Source: Byssochlamys sp. IMV 00236
Taxonomy: Eukaryota > Ascomycota > Eurotiomycetes > Eurotiales > Thermoascaceae
Direction: 5' to 3'
DNA length: 64,000 bases
Assembly (NCBI GenBank): GCA_001931875.2
Contig: MSJH02000828.1
Span: 1 to 64,000 of the forward strand
Shown: positions 13,393 to 25,242 of the stretch, one piece after another
Layout of the letters: the number at the start of each line of letters is the position of its first letter
How positions within the stretch are numbered: the stretch's first letter is position 1
Made by a program: the position numbers and the translations under genes
Notes under the pieces: model-generated
Seen by the model: the letters and a program-made list of their open reading frames with translations, nothing else
Databases searched by the model: none
What the model was told of the DNA's origin: nothing

Positions 13393-15513
13393 TCATGCCT
13401 CTTCCTCCACCATGCCTGCTGCCTGTTTCGCTAGTCTCAAGTCCTTGCCCGCAAGCCCAACTTGGCTGAGGTAGGGCTTGTATGCAGTGAGCAATTCCGT
13501 AAGCGAGCATTTCAAGGAGACCAACACAGCATCGACTTCCGGCACTCGGCGAGCTTCCGCCTGCGCTTCAGGGTTGCTAGACGGAGGGAAGGTGACGTCC
13601 GTCCAGTGGACTTTAAGGCCGCCGTTAATGAAACCCTCTAGAGTCACGATCGTGTCTGCAAGGAGACGTACGACACCCGGGAAATCGGATTGCACCTTGC
13701 CGTAGGGGTCTTCTTCCAAACTGGAAACAAAGAGGCAAGCCAAAGACTCTGCAGCATCGATGATAGAACAGAGAGAATCGTAAGGACTCCCCAGAACAAT
13801 GCCACGTAACCGCCGTGAGTAGGTCTGCCTGAAAAGTGCACCAACTGGAGACCGTAGGATCTGGGCCGTTATGGGATGCAGCTTGTCCGGGGAGGAAGCG
13901 TGATCAGAATCAGTTCCAGTCAGCAACCTTGGCTGTTTGGTTGATGCGAGAAGCTTCCTCTTGCCCTCCGGGCTCAACATGGCCATGGACGCCTTATCAA
14001 AGATATCGCGAGCTTTGGCTCGAGCAGTGGGCGTCCAGTCCGGCGATTGGCCGTATGACTTCACGACGTTACCAATAGTTTCCTCGAACTTTTCATTCTG
14101 TGATCGCGCCTTTGGAGATGGGGCAAATATGTCTGCTTGTTTAGGCGGAGCAGTCAGCTGCGGCAATGTCTGGAGAGTCGGTTGAGGCCGGCCTTTCTGC
14201 GCTGGCTTCTTGGCTATGGCAGAAGGCGGGTTCTGGTATTCGTTAATTCGAATTCCAATGCCATTGATCACGGCCGTCGAGGCATTCAACACCTGGGTCC
14301 AGGTCGCGCCACCTTCACGATCGATATCGCTGAAGATGGCCTTTCGACGTTCAGGATACTGTTGGCTGATAAGACATAATTCCCAGAACGCAAATGTCTT
14401 CACGACCTCCTTTTTCGCTTTCAATCCATTGAGTAAGCTTCCATTCGGATCCTTCACCTCTGCTGTCAGCGTCTGACCCCGCTTCATCGGACCCTGGGCT
14501 ATGAAAGCCGTGAAGAACAGATTGGACGTCCGCCAAAGTAGAATAAGCAATGCGCCGGATGTCAGACAACGCCAAAGAAGCGTAATATGCAGCGGAGGGA
14601 TCAGGCCAGGAGGATCCGCTGCAGACCGGGGGAAGTTCCAAAACAGCTTGGCGAACGACAAGGTGTAGCTCCACGCGGTGCGTCTGAGAAACAGCATATA
14701 GATTACAGGTCCTGCAACCGTCATTATGGAACTCCAGGCGAAGGAATCAACGACAATCTGCGGTAGTGCACGTTGAATCCTTCTCACAACAGGAACCACC
14801 GGGTGAGTTTTATAGTCTTTTGTCTCCGGAGTGCGCTTCGCGACGGGAACATCGATTCGATCGATGTCTGTGTACAAGTGGATCAATGATTGTAACACCG
14901 CAAGCAGAATATGAGAGATGTGCAAGTATATGGGTCTTTCGTTCAGCGTAGCCCGTTCATTGTGTCTGCTAAATATCAGCATCGCAAGCCATAGTTCATA
15001 CTACAAAGAGTCCGTACCGTCCCGGCTTCACCCATCCTAGGTCTGCATCACTCGAAGACGACCACACATATACTTCACTGAACCACCAGGCAGAGAAGAA
15101 GTACCAGCCAAACGTCTGGATGATATGCAGAGGGAATAGGTGCTTTATGGTGCCCAACGGAGAGCTCGTAGTCCTTGCGCCAATGTGCATCTGACCGACA
15201 CGGAGAACGAAGACAGAGAGGGGACAAATGAAGAGAAGAAGGGTGCGAATGCCACAGGGACCGAATGGGAACCATGCCCAGAAAACTAGAGAAACAATGT
15301 CAGATGCAATTCTTTGCGCAAAGTAACCCCTCGAATGGTTCGAATTGAGGAAACGGAAAGAAATCCAGGACAACACTTACAGGACGACTTGACACCAGTA
15401 AAGAACGCGACCAAGTAGCAGACAGCAAGGGAGAGGGCAGAGGCGTGGACGAATCTGCGATGCAGGGCGGACGTCAGGATCCGCCTGTACGGGCGAGGCC
15501 TTGCGACGGCCAT
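13393..15513 (-). CDS. ndc1: Nuclear pore / spindle pole body membrane protein Ndc1
   Basis: Three exons on the minus strand, 15513-15381, 15285-15018 and 14965-13393, give 657 aa. Exon 3 could instead start 3 nt upstream at 14968 (adjacent AG acceptors). The N-terminal third holds several hydrophobic membrane segments, including LSLAVCYLVAFFTGV in exon 1, a VFWAWFPFGPCGIRTLLLFI stretch in exon 2, and further spans in exon 3. The long C-terminal part is soluble and contains a Ser/Pro/Lys-rich linker. Topology, length and sequence character match Ndc1, a transmembrane nucleoporin that anchors nuclear pore complexes and spindle pole bodies in the nuclear envelope. It is divergently transcribed from PEP12 across 366 bp. 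Confidence 0.87.
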
Positions 15514-15879
15514 GGTGATGGAGATGCAGAACCTCTCGTTGATGTTTGCGGAAAAAGGATTACTGCATGATCCAGTTGGTGGAAGAGCAGCCCCTACAGC
15601 TGCAGGAATAAACTCCCGTCCGAGAAGAAAGGGAGCGAGCGCGCACCGGCAGCGTCGAAGCGATTGATCGGTTTATTATTATTCTTTGGAGCTGCGATAT
15701 GTTTTTGCAGCTAAACAGAGCAACGGTCACATGACCACCGACGTCAGGCTACTGCCTGATCTTCCGCCTTCCTTCTTCGTCGGTGCATCATTATCCCTTG
15801 GAGTTCAGTTCTATCGGCCTCTTCTATGGAAGAAGAAGAACATTACACTGTATATTAGACTCTCCTACAGTCTGCCGCC
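15514..15879. promoter_or_regulatory. Shared divergent promoter of NDC1 and PEP12
   Basis: 366 bp separates the two start codons. It contains an inverted repeat GGTCACATGACC at 15725-15736 and a nearby CGACGTCAGG element. These resemble bHLH (E-box/CLEAR-like) and CRE-like sites, but binding is inference. The region is CT-rich close to the PEP12 start. Confidence 0.5.
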
Positions 15880-16834
15880 ATGTCTTTCGATCGTCTAAGT
15901 TCTCTCGAGTCGCAGCCCACGACTGTCCGGCGCGGGGATGACCCTCAGTATCGCGATGACCCCGAGTTTCACCGTCTCACGGAGAGTCTCTCGAGTCAGC
16001 TATTCACTTTAACATCCAATATATCCCGTCTATCCAATCAGATCGCATTGCTTGGGACGAAGCGGGATACCGAGCGCGTCCGGGAACGAGTACATGACCT
16101 TCTAGAGGAGACGCGGGCGGGATTCAAGGAGGCCGGTGATGCCATCAAGAAGGTGCAGACATGGGAGGATGTCAATGTACGTGAGATATCGTCATTGTTG
16201 CTGTCTATTTAACTGTTGCGTTTTTCCAATCATTGGGCCTGTCCTGCGGAGCAATGCCTGCCTGATATCCCCTTGATAACGATAAGACCATTGCTAACAG
16301 ATAGCGATATAGCCCTCTCAAAAGTGGACTCAGCAGAAGCTCTCCTCTGAATTCAGATCGACTCTGGAAGAGTTCCAAACAGTTCAGCGTCGAGCGCTGG
16401 AGAAGCAGCGTGCATCTGCTGCGGCCGCGCGCACCGCTCTCGATGAGGGTGCCCCGACTTCTCCGTCGGCAGACGCCCACCAACAACAGCAGCAGCAGCA
16501 GCTTGAGGAACCGCGACTTGCTAACCAGGATGAAGTCGATTTCCAAGATGCTTTGATCATCGAACGCGAGGCTGAGATCCGCAACATTGAACAGAGCGTT
16601 GGCGAGTTAAACGAACTATTCCGGGATGTCGCGCATATTGTGCGCGAGCAAGGCGGCCAGTTGGATATCATTAGCGAGAACGTCGAGAACGTTACGACAG
16701 ACACTCGGGGCGCAAATGTCGAGCTACGCAGTGCGAGCCGATACCAGAAGAACGCAAGAAACAAGATGTGCTGCCTGCTGATCATCCTGGCTGTGATCCT
16801 GACGATCATTGTCCTAGCAGCAACTCTCGGCTGA
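15880..16834 (+). CDS. pep12: Qa-SNARE syntaxin, Pep12-like
   Basis: Two exons, 15880-16176 and 16313-16834, give 272 aa. Residues 25-100 form the N-terminal syntaxin helical region. A seven-Gln run lies at 156-162. The SNARE coiled coil spans about 181-243, with the expected zero-layer glutamine at Gln212 (motif REQGG). A single C-terminal hydrophobic anchor covers about 251-272, followed by no luminal tail. This is the architecture of an endosomal/prevacuolar Qa-SNARE. Pep12 mediates Golgi-to-endosome and vacuolar trafficking with Vti1 and Syn8-type partners. Other syntaxins (Vam3-like) cannot be fully excluded. In many filamentous fungi one gene covers both roles. Confidence 0.88.
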
Positions 16835-17188
16835 GCCCAGGGAAAGGATCACTTGTTTGCTGTCCGTTGACATAATGTTCATGAAATTTGATGTCTGGTC
16901 TACCTGTCTATCGTCTGTATGATTCCCTTTGTCTGTCTCGATATGCTCGTTGGACCGCTGTTCTTTTTGGTCTCGGTTCTGTCACACCTGGTCGGGTCTT
17001 CTCTTGGTTTCTCTGCGGGCGCGCTATGGGAGCGGAATTTCCTTTGTTATCTGTCGGTCCTTTACCAGTCATCGTACATAGCCATGTTATACATATACAT
17101 GATACACTGTTCAACCCAAAACATGCCTATACTCCTTTTACCTCTAGTGCCAATTCCGTAATCCGAGGGGGCCTGTTTCACATTCGTT
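16835..17188. other. Intergenic region between convergent 3' ends
   Basis: 354 bp between PEP12 (plus) and the heme lyase (minus). It is T-rich, with no open frame of note, and likely holds both 3' untranslated regions. Confidence 0.6.
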
Positions 17189-18094
17189 TTACGACAACCC
17201 CATAAACCGACTGAATCTCATCCTGCATCCTTCCAATGTGTTCAGCTTCGGTCGTACGTCCAAATAGAAACTCAGTTTGCCGGGACCGGCGGTGTTGGTC
17301 AATCCCTGGCCATTGCCCTGCGAGCCGGATGATTTCCCTTGGTAGAAATCAATCACATATTCGATCCGCTCTCCTCCACATCTTTCTACTACCCAGTCAT
17401 GTCGGTCGAATGGCCGTTGGTATCCCATCCATCCATTGATCCGCGCGCGTGGACTCAAGAACTGCGGATCCACGCCGAGACCGCGGAAGGAATAGAGCTT
17501 GGGACCACCGCATTTCTTGCTCCCCGGATCCGACGTGGGTGCTTTCTTCTCCCAGTCTAGGATCTGTTGCCAGGCGCGCTCGTTAACAGCGTTATGGATC
17601 GGAATGATCGAAGCTACCGACGTAGCCAGTTCCTTCGCAGATGTTACTGACGTGCCGGTATTATTCTTGCGGAGAAGCGCTTCAAAGAACTGTCTCTCAG
17701 AGGGGTAAATCCAATTTCCCGTGGCAGGGTCATGACCAGTTTCCGTCTCTGCGTTGGAAGGAGTGCCGTGTGATGCCGCGTTGGCAGAAGGAGCGGAATG
17801 AGCGTATGGTGATGGACAAGCAGCAGGACCAGTGGATTCTCTGGATCCAGGGTCCAAGGCGCGCGGAATACTGCTGACTTCGCGATCAACTGAGAGCGGC
17901 CGCTGCAGTTTTGTAGGCTGGTCGTTTTGTGGTTCTGCTGCGGTATCTGCGGAGGGCGGCAGAGGATGCGGAGCGCCGCCGGAGGCTTTGTGTTGCTGTA
18001 ACCAGATCTCCCGGGTCTTGTGGTCAACGGGACATGATGCGGCCGGGGCAGACGCCGCCGGTGTAGCTGACGGAGTGCTGGCACCAGCACCCAT
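17189..18094 (-). CDS. cyc3: Holocytochrome c synthase (cytochrome c heme lyase)
   Basis: A single exon of 301 aa. The start at 18094 gives the N-terminus MGAGAST. A longer frame upstream lacks the family's beginning. A Cys-Pro-Val heme-regulatory motif sits at residues 21-23. The C-terminal half holds the conserved lyase domain, including NWIYPSERQFFEAL, a conserved NERAWQQILDWE segment and FDRHDWVVERCG with its histidine. The enzyme attaches heme to the CXXCH cysteines of apocytochrome c in the mitochondrial intermembrane space. Fungi have separate paralogues for cytochrome c and c1 (Cyc3 and Cyt2). Length and sequence do not decide which one this is, so Cyt2 is the main alternative. Confidence 0.9.
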   Translation of the reverse strand: MGAGASTPSATPAASAPAASCPVDHKTREIWLQQHKASGGAPHPLPPSADTAAEPQNDQPTKLQRPLSVDREVSSIPRALDPGSRESTGPAACPSPYAHSAPSANAASHGTPSNAETETGHDPATGNWIYPSERQFFEALLRKNNTGTSVTSAKELATSVASIIPIHNAVNERAWQQILDWEKKAPTSDPGSKKCGGPKLYSFRGLGVDPQFLSPRARINGWMGYQRPFDRHDWVVERCGGERIEYVIDFYQGKSSGSQGNGQGLTNTAGPGKLSFYLDVRPKLNTLEGCRMRFSRFMGLS

Positions 18095-18357
18095 TGGGAG
18101 GATTGGGATGTTGATGAGAAATGAAAGAAAGAAAGAATTATTGACGGAGGAATTGAGGCTCAGCGATTGGAAATTGGAAATGCCCAAAAAAAGAACTGCC
18201 AGCACGGACCGCTTTTCTCACCGCCTTGGCTGATGGCTGATTTGGCGTCGCTTCAGGGGGTTATCGATCATTGATATTGCATGATATTGCATTATCCTCT
18301 TCGTTTCTCCCATTTATCGCCCTGCTATTTGTTCTTTAAGACAGAAAGATATACAAA
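18095..18357. promoter_or_regulatory. Shared divergent promoter, heme lyase and MVD
   Basis: 263 bp between start codons. Two ATTGG boxes (18166-18170 and 18173-18177), which read CCAAT on the heme lyase strand, lie 72-84 bp upstream of its start. A tandem direct repeat of TGATATTGCA lies at 18272-18291. CCAAT boxes are bound by the Hap/CBC complex, which controls respiratory and heme genes in fungi. Occupancy here is inference. Confidence 0.45.
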
Positions 18358-19680
18358 ATGGCTCAGAATGATAATACTGTTTACCGGGCCAGTACAACGG
18401 CGCCTGTTAACATCGCTGTCATAAAGTGAGTTCCATGTCAGCCTGCTCACCTACTTTTCCTGCTACCCCTCCTTCATTTCCAGACTAAACTGAAGACAAT
18501 GATAACTATATAGACTAACGCACATCGGAACAGATACTGGGGAAAGAGAGATGCAGCTCTTAATCTCCCAACTAACTCTTCTCTCTCCGTCACTCTGTCC
18601 CAGCAGTCCCTGCGCACTCTCACCACTGCTTCTTGCGCCGCAACCTACCCCGCCTCCGACACGCTGACACTCAACGGCAAGCCTCAGGACATCCAGTCCT
18701 CCAAGCGGACTTTGGCTTGTCTGTCAAGCCTGCGCGACCTTCGTCGCGCCCTGGAAAATGCGGACCCCTCTCTTCCTAAGCTCTCTGCCTATCCGCTGCG
18801 CATCGTCTCCGAGAACAACTTCCCTACTGCCGCCGGTCTGGCCTCCTCTGCTGCGGGATTCGCTGCCCTTGTCCGTGCCATCGCCGACCTTTATGAGCTC
18901 CCTCAGTCGCCTACAGAACTCAGCCGTATTGCCAGACAAGGCTCTGGCTCCGCATGCCGCTCCCTGATGGGCGGCTACGTCGCCTGGCGCGCTGGCACCA
19001 AGGCCGATGGAAGTGACAGCATTGCAGAGGAAGTTGCTTCCGCATCTCACTGGCCTGACATGCGAGCAATGGTCCTGGTCGTCAGTGCCGAGAAGAAGGA
19101 CGTCCCCAGTACTGAGGGCATGCAAACCACTGTTGCGACATCTTCTCTCTTCTCAACCCGTGCTGAACTGACCGTCCCAGCACGCATGGCTGCTATCGAA
19201 GCTGCTATTCGTGACCGTGACTTCCCTACTTTCGCGGAGATCACCATGCGTGACTCCAATGGCTTCCATGCCACGTGTCTCGACTCTTGGCCCCCAATTT
19301 TCTACATGAACGACGTCTCCCGCGCGGCGGTCCGTCTTGTGCACGACATCAACCGTGCAGCTGCCAAGACCGTCGCGGCGTACACCTTCGACGCTGGTCC
19401 AAATGCTGTTATCTACTATCTCGACGAAGCCAGCACTGTTGTCGCGGGAACGTTCAAGGAGATCCTCGGACAGAAGACCGACGGGTGGGAAGGCCCCTTC
19501 GCCGACCGGCTAAAGACCGTGTCCAAGGGTGTGGACCTCAGCCAGTTGGACTCTCGTGCTGTGGACGTTCTGAGGGATGGTGTTAGCCGGGTTATCCTCA
19601 CCGGAGTGGGCGAGGGACCCGTCAAGGTTAACGAGCACCTTGTCAGTGAGAAGGGGGACATCCTGTCCACCGCAGCTTGA
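18358..19680 (+). CDS. mvd1: Mevalonate diphosphate decarboxylase
   Basis: Two exons, 18358-18425 and 18534-19680, give 404 aa. Exon 1 encodes the conserved N-terminus up to NIAVIKYWGKR, which is split by the intron. The GHMP-kinase ATP-binding loop PTAAGLASSAAG lies at about residues 120-131, and GSGSACRSLMGGYVAW follows. The C-terminal half includes HATCLDSWPPIFYMND and AYTFDAGPNAV. The enzyme uses ATP to decarboxylate mevalonate 5-diphosphate to isopentenyl diphosphate in the mevalonate pathway, feeding ergosterol and all isoprenoids (Erg19 of yeast). Length is normal and all key motifs are present. Confidence 0.96.
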
Positions 19681-20018
19681 GTAATAATAACCCGAGATTC
19701 AACATCGGGAGAAGAAGAAAAAAAAGCGAAGGGAAAAGGAAAGTACCAGATTGAGCATTTTTCATATGCGATGCGCGACGTGTGATTGACTGGAGTACGA
19801 CAGCCTGTATAGTTTTAAGGCACGATAATAGATCGCACAAGGATACCCGTTATAATGTCCTGCCTCGTTACTAAACACTTCTGCATGACTACACATATGC
19901 CCAGCAGAGCTGGCAGAGGTAATAATTGATGTATTCAGAAACCGGCCTCAAATGATGCATGCATTGATCCATATATCAAAAATAAACACCAACAGATCAA
20001 GTATATTTTTATTTCTCC
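19681..20018. other. Intergenic region between convergent 3' ends
   Basis: 338 bp between MVD (plus) and ELP1 (minus). It is AT-rich toward the ELP1 side. No feature stands out. Confidence 0.6.
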
Positions 20019-23000
20019 CTACAGCAGCGCCAATCCCTTGAACTCTTTCACTAGAGGCGCATCTCTTCCCTTAGAACCGACTCCAACACCATGCATAGAA
20101 TCCCAGAGAACACCCTGGCCGCCCAACGGCCGCGGGATCTCCTCGACGACTGGCCGGTTATTTCCATCCTCCCCACCCGGCTGCTGCTGCTGCTGCTGCT
20201 CCGTCGGTTGGACAGGAATCTCGAAGACCTCATCTCGACACTCAGAGCACATGTTCAATACTTCCCGCAGGGCCTTTTCAACCGCATGAGCCCGCTCTCT
20301 CATTCCACGACGGAGAAGAGCTTCAGATAGCGACTGCACCTCGTCGATCGAGGAGTTGACACGCTCGATGAGTCGACGGACGCTGTTGACCAGGTACTCT
20401 TCCTCGTAGACGGTGCCTTTCTTGCCGCTGGCGCGTTTGCGCTCTTCCTTACGACGAGTCCGGGATGTCTTGCGAGAATTGACGGTGCCGCCGGTGTATC
20501 TGGTGAACATGGTCCGGCCTGCAGCTGTGGAGGCGTCTGTGGGTGCGAGGGAGACGTTGTCGGGGATGTCTGCTGCGGCGCCTTCCATGGTAGGGTCGCC
20601 GCCGTAGAAGGCGAGAGGGTCGTTGGCGCGGCGCTCGCGCAATTCGCGGATGCGAGGGACCTGTGCGTTTAGCTGGGCTTTGCAGTCGGCGAGGAGGTCG
20701 GTGGTCGAGCTCATTGCGTCGGCTAGACCGGTGTCGACGATGTCTTCGACGAGCGATTTATGACCGTTCAGGACAAGCAGGCGAGAAGCATCGGCGAAGC
20801 GTGAGCCACGGCAAAGCAGACGGGCTGCGGTAGGGATATCGTGGAGGTGTTCGGCGTAGATTTGTGCTGCTGAAACGTAGTCGCGAGTTTCCTCGGTCAA
20901 TGTCGTGGCGAGGGTGATGGTCAGATCTTTCAGTTCCTCCTCCGGTAGGGGGACCATAAGAGCGCAGTAGAGGGATTCCCGCCAGCGGTGAGCAAGATGG
21001 TAGCATTTGTAGGCCGATTCGTATAGGCCAAGTGATTCATAAGCTGGAGTTTGTTGAGTTAGATCTACTTGATATTGAAGGTTGTATCGTTTGAGAGCTG
21101 AAACCTACCGATGGCTGCTTCTTTGTAATTCGATTGGTCGTAAAGGTAATCTGCGTAGGCTTGGGTCATCTCCCGCAGCTGCTCTGGCTGGTACTTGTAC
21201 AACTCGAGTGCCTCCTTGTACAGCGTGTGCTTTATGGCATACAGCTTGAGCTCTTCGTGCTCTTTGAGAGCATGAAGATGCGTCAACGCCTTCGAAAATC
21301 TTCCGAGGTAGTTGTCGATCTCAAAGCGTCGCCGCAGTTCAGGCAGCTCCTGCAGCTTGCGAAGGAAGGGGAGATATTCTCGGGGATCCTAGGAACCGAT
21401 TAGAGTCCATCTTACAGAAAAGTCCCCGCTGTACTTACTCTCTGTGCCTGCTGAGCCACCAACAAAGTGAGCTCTAGGTCGTAAAGACCGAGAGCGTAAC
21501 CATACAGGTGGTTGGCGTCAGTTAAGAAACACATATGCTCTATAGCCTCCTCTGCTTGCTCTTGGCTTTCTTCTACATAAGATTGTTAGTGAAATTTCAC
21601 AGCAATGCAAACGAAGGGAATATACCTCGGAGACGAGCAACAAGCTGCAAGCCAGACTCGATGTCGGGTGGCAACTTGCACACATGCGCTGTGATCAGAT
21701 TTTGCAAGTTGGTTGCGATTCTGTTCTTGAGAGCTTCCAAAAAGGCATCGCAGATACGGTTGACTTTGTTCTCCTTGGTTGGCTTCGTCTGCGGCTTTGA
21801 TGGAGCTCCGCCAGGCAGCTGGGCCTGTTCTTGTGCTTCGACTTTGGATATCTTCAAGGTATCCTTGTACAAGGTTTGAGACACGTCTTCCTCCCTGGCA
21901 ATGGACGGTGAGCAGGTTCCCCGGCATAACATATTAGATTAACGTACTTTAGACGAGAGAGGAACTCGTCGATCCATTCGACTTTCTTGATCTGATCCAC
22001 GAACAGAATTATGTTCTGCATGAACTGGTCGGGATTATAGTCGTGGAGGATGTTCATGTCGACCATCTGGCTTCGGCAGGCAAGGAACGCAGAACGGTAA
22101 TCCTTTCTGTCGATAAAGTGTCGAATACCGGCCAGAACAAGAGCACGAGGATAGATAGTCTCAATATTACCTCGGGGCGCTTGAAGTGTGACGGCGAAGG
22201 TTGACGGCATCACTGTGACCAGGCGGGATCCACGCTCGATACTCCTACAGCGTTCATCGGTCTCAGGAGTGTCACCAGGCACTTCAATTTCTGCAATACA
22301 TTAGCTTCTGTGACTCTGTATTTCAAGGTAAGAGATGGTCACCTTCAACACTGGTAATGTGAACAAATTTGATGAGGTGCTGGGTAGTCGTAAAGATGAT
22401 ATGCGCAGGCGTAATATCAAAGGATGTGCAGTTCTTCGCGAGGAGGCGCTTGTTGGCATAGAGAGAGCCTGTCCTAGACATGGTAACGAGAATATCCTGC
22501 TCATGATCAGTGCCATTCACTGCCATTCGCTGCCATAGTAGGGATTGTTCATACCTCATCATCAGGGATGTGTATCGCTTTCGCCCAAAAAGTATCCGAC
22601 CCCGGGCTGCCATTCCACGCACCCACGTCAACATTGTCATCAGGTGACACGTTAATAGTAGAATAAGAAACCGGTGTGTTTGGCTGTATAGTATGAGAAA
22701 ACCAGAGTTTATCGTGTCCGAGGCTTGAGAATATCGATCGCAGTTGCTCTGACCCTGACGCCTGGTGTACAACCTTGGTCACACGAGTCTCAAGTGTAGT
22801 TCTCTCAATTTGGGCTTGATAAGGTGATTTGTGGACCAGGATATACACCTCATTCTCCTTTAGGAAGGCGATCTGGCGCGGTCGACTCTCAGGGTCTTCC
22901 GGTAGCGGATAGCTTGATTCCAATAAGGGAGCTGGAACAGGCCGACTCTTGAGCGACCATATGAAAACAGAGAAACTCTCCCTAGTAAGGACAGCGATTC

Positions 23001-24448
23001 TTGTACCCGTCTGGCTGAATGAGACGTCGACAATATTGGAGTCAACGGTGATCTCACAATGAGCCATGGGGGGTGGTACACCCGCCAGTCTCAAGGGGGT
23101 GAATTTCAACACCTCTGTACACTAGTTAGAGCAATTATATGTAGGAATCGGAGAAAATACATACTTCCGTCGATGACGCCAACCGCACCGGTATCGTGAG
23201 GGCTCACAGTAGAACCGTGAGAAACATCGAAGACGAAGTCCATATCGAGGATTGAGCCTACTTCTCATGAGCCATCTAGACACTCAAAGGCCAGGGACAA
23301 CATAACGTACCTGCTGAACCAGCCACAAAACGCAGTGCCTTTTCCTGGTGCCACCTGAAAGAGAACAGAGAGGGGAAGTCTGGGTTTGTCACGATGGGTA
23401 TTTCCTGTTTTAGATAGTAGTGATAGTTGCCCATAGTCCACAGTTGCAGCCTATCCTTGAACCAGACTGCGAGTACAGTGGAATCGATATTCCATGACAA
23501 GGAGATATCTGATGCCCATGTTGCTCGCTCTTCCACACTGAGACGCAGGGTGAACTGGCCATGTCGTAGCCCGTTTCTCTCGAAGAACACGACATCAACC
23601 CGATCGTCAAGTCTCTGGATACCAGCAATCAAATTCCCTGCTGGTCTCCAGCTCAAAGCACCCTCAAGGCCATCTACTGGCTCGCTGACACTGTCCAGCG
23701 TTCCTTCTCTTGAAAAGACTCTGATAACTCTTCGGACGCCGGTCTCGATGCTGTTCACAGCAACAAAGGCTCCATCTCCTCTCCAGCTGATAGTCGTTCT
23801 GCCATCGTCATTACTGCTTAGCTTTCCTTCATCCACCTTCTCAGGCATGGTAGGATCTCGCATAGCTTTCGCTCTCTTTCCTTGGAACTGCGTCTCTTTC
23901 TTTCCCCAACCAACCGAGACATGACGGGAAATCTTGAGGTCGTCGGCTGTAAGCTCAACCAGGACAACATTCTCAAACTCCCTGGTCATGTATAAGAAGG
24001 TATTCGCTCTTGTAGTGATGGCCAGAAGTTCTTCATCAGGCGACCATGCCGCAGCGGTGATTCCAACATCAACGGAGCCCACAATCTCGATCTTGTCCTC
24101 CCCCGGCTGAGGCTCCTCTCGCACGATGACAATGTCACCTCCCTCCAGTACCAGACATGCCGTTAGGTTGTCTGCGAAGTACTGCAGAGAAAGTATGCGG
24201 TCGCATGCCAGTTCCGGGAGCGGGCATGGCGCATCCCAGGATGCGATCGACTCAAACTGCTCCGCAGTAACAGGTCCGGAATATTCAGCATCCTGGCTCT
24301 TCCTTCTCAGATCTATGATTGCATTATTTTCCGTCGGTCCAAATGCACAGATGACTGAATCCGACGCGGCATCCCATGCGGTGGCAGTCAGTGGCAGTTC
24401 GCCTTGGAGTTGTACCTCCGCGAGGCGCACGTTTTTCAAGTTGCGCAT
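20019..24448 (-). CDS. elp1: Elongator complex subunit Elp1/Iki3
   Basis: Nine exons on the minus strand: 24448-23311, 23257-23165, 23114-22555, 22496-22343, 22290-21948, 21894-21626, 21572-21439, 21388-21109 and 21043-20019. Together they close to 1331 aa without a stop. The N-terminal 700 residues are WD40-like propeller sequence starting MRNLKNVRLAEVQLQGE. A TPR-like helical region follows. A basic patch (about 1180-1200, SRKTSRTRRKEERKRASGKK) corresponds to the tRNA-binding region of Elp1, followed by the dimerisation helices. A glutamine run lies near the C-terminus. Elp1 is the scaffold of the Elongator complex, which places the cm5 side group on wobble uridine 34 of tRNAs. The C-terminus fits the family length. 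Confidence 0.95.
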
Positions 24449-24877
24449 CTCTTCAACCAGCGATTACCCCACCTCCATGAACAGACGAGGAAATGCCTAC
24501 AAAAATGAAAGACGGGCCTCCTGGAACGGAGGGTGAGCTCCAGAAAGATAATTTAATGTTTGCTCGTTGCGTTGACCCCGGGGATTTCAATATCAGAATT
24601 CCGACCCAAAATTTTAATTTTCTTACGGGAGAAAGTGAGCTTCCGGCCAATGACTTCATCCACATTTCAGATGTTACTGCTTTCTACGCCTGTCCGACCC
24701 AACACATAGATCTACGCAAAACCATGACCATCGGAAAAGATGCAACGTTCCAATAAATCTCAATGTGTCTGTCTAGCTTTGTACAGGGTGTCCCGTTGCT
24801 CAAAGAATTGGCCTCCCGATTACATCTCTGTCGCTCCGACAGCCACGACGGGGAATCCAAGTCCAACGACCAGGACT
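24449..24877. promoter_or_regulatory. ELP1 promoter and COX8 3' region
   Basis: 429 bp between COX8 and ELP1, both on the minus strand. It must hold the COX8 3' untranslated region and the ELP1 promoter. I see no clear motif and no coding exon. Confidence 0.45.
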
Positions 24878-25242
24878 TTAGCGGGTCTTGTAAGTCTGCC
24901 AAACTGTAGAAATATATGTCAGATTTGAACGAAGATGCAGAGTGATAGCGAGGACGGAGCATACCAGCAATGGCGAAGGGAGTACCGAAACCGGTAACTA
25001 GAGTTATCATTGTCAGCCGCCAATCCGTAGCACGATCCGTAGCAACAATGCGGCGGCTACTTACCCATGAAGGCCCAGTATCGCAGCCAGAAGAAGCGAG
25101 TGAGGGGGTTGAAGGGGATGGAAGTGCGCGGGCCCTCGGCGTAGTGGTACGGGCTGGCGAGCTGGGCACGAGTGGTAGAGAAGCCACGGCGGGCGACGAG
25201 GTTGGCGGCCATTCTGGCGCGGATAGCGGTAGCGGCGTTCAT
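24878..25242 (-). CDS. cox8: Cytochrome c oxidase subunit VIIc (yeast Cox8)
   Basis: Three small exons on the minus strand, 25242-25065, 24997-24965 and 24903-24878, give 78 aa. The last exon encodes only eight residues plus stop. The N-terminus is a mitochondrial presequence rich in Ala and Arg, followed by RRGFSTTRA, a probable cleavage site. The mature part has the conserved SPYHYAEGP and IPFN motifs, then one membrane helix from about residue 50 (FFWLRYWAFM) through FGTPFAIAVW. It ends in a basic tail. The protein is a single-span nuclear-encoded subunit of respiratory complex IV in the inner mitochondrial membrane. It is divergent from MTR4. Confidence 0.92.

Noticed and set aside
570..15340. 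GGTTCGA-type strings (near 573, 3618, 7531, 15332) as tRNA B boxes
   Set aside because: None has the following NNCC, a matching A box or an acceptor stem. No tRNA gene is supported.
17641..18233. Other-frame ORFs overlapping the heme lyase gene
   Set aside because: They are shadows of the conserved heme lyase frame.
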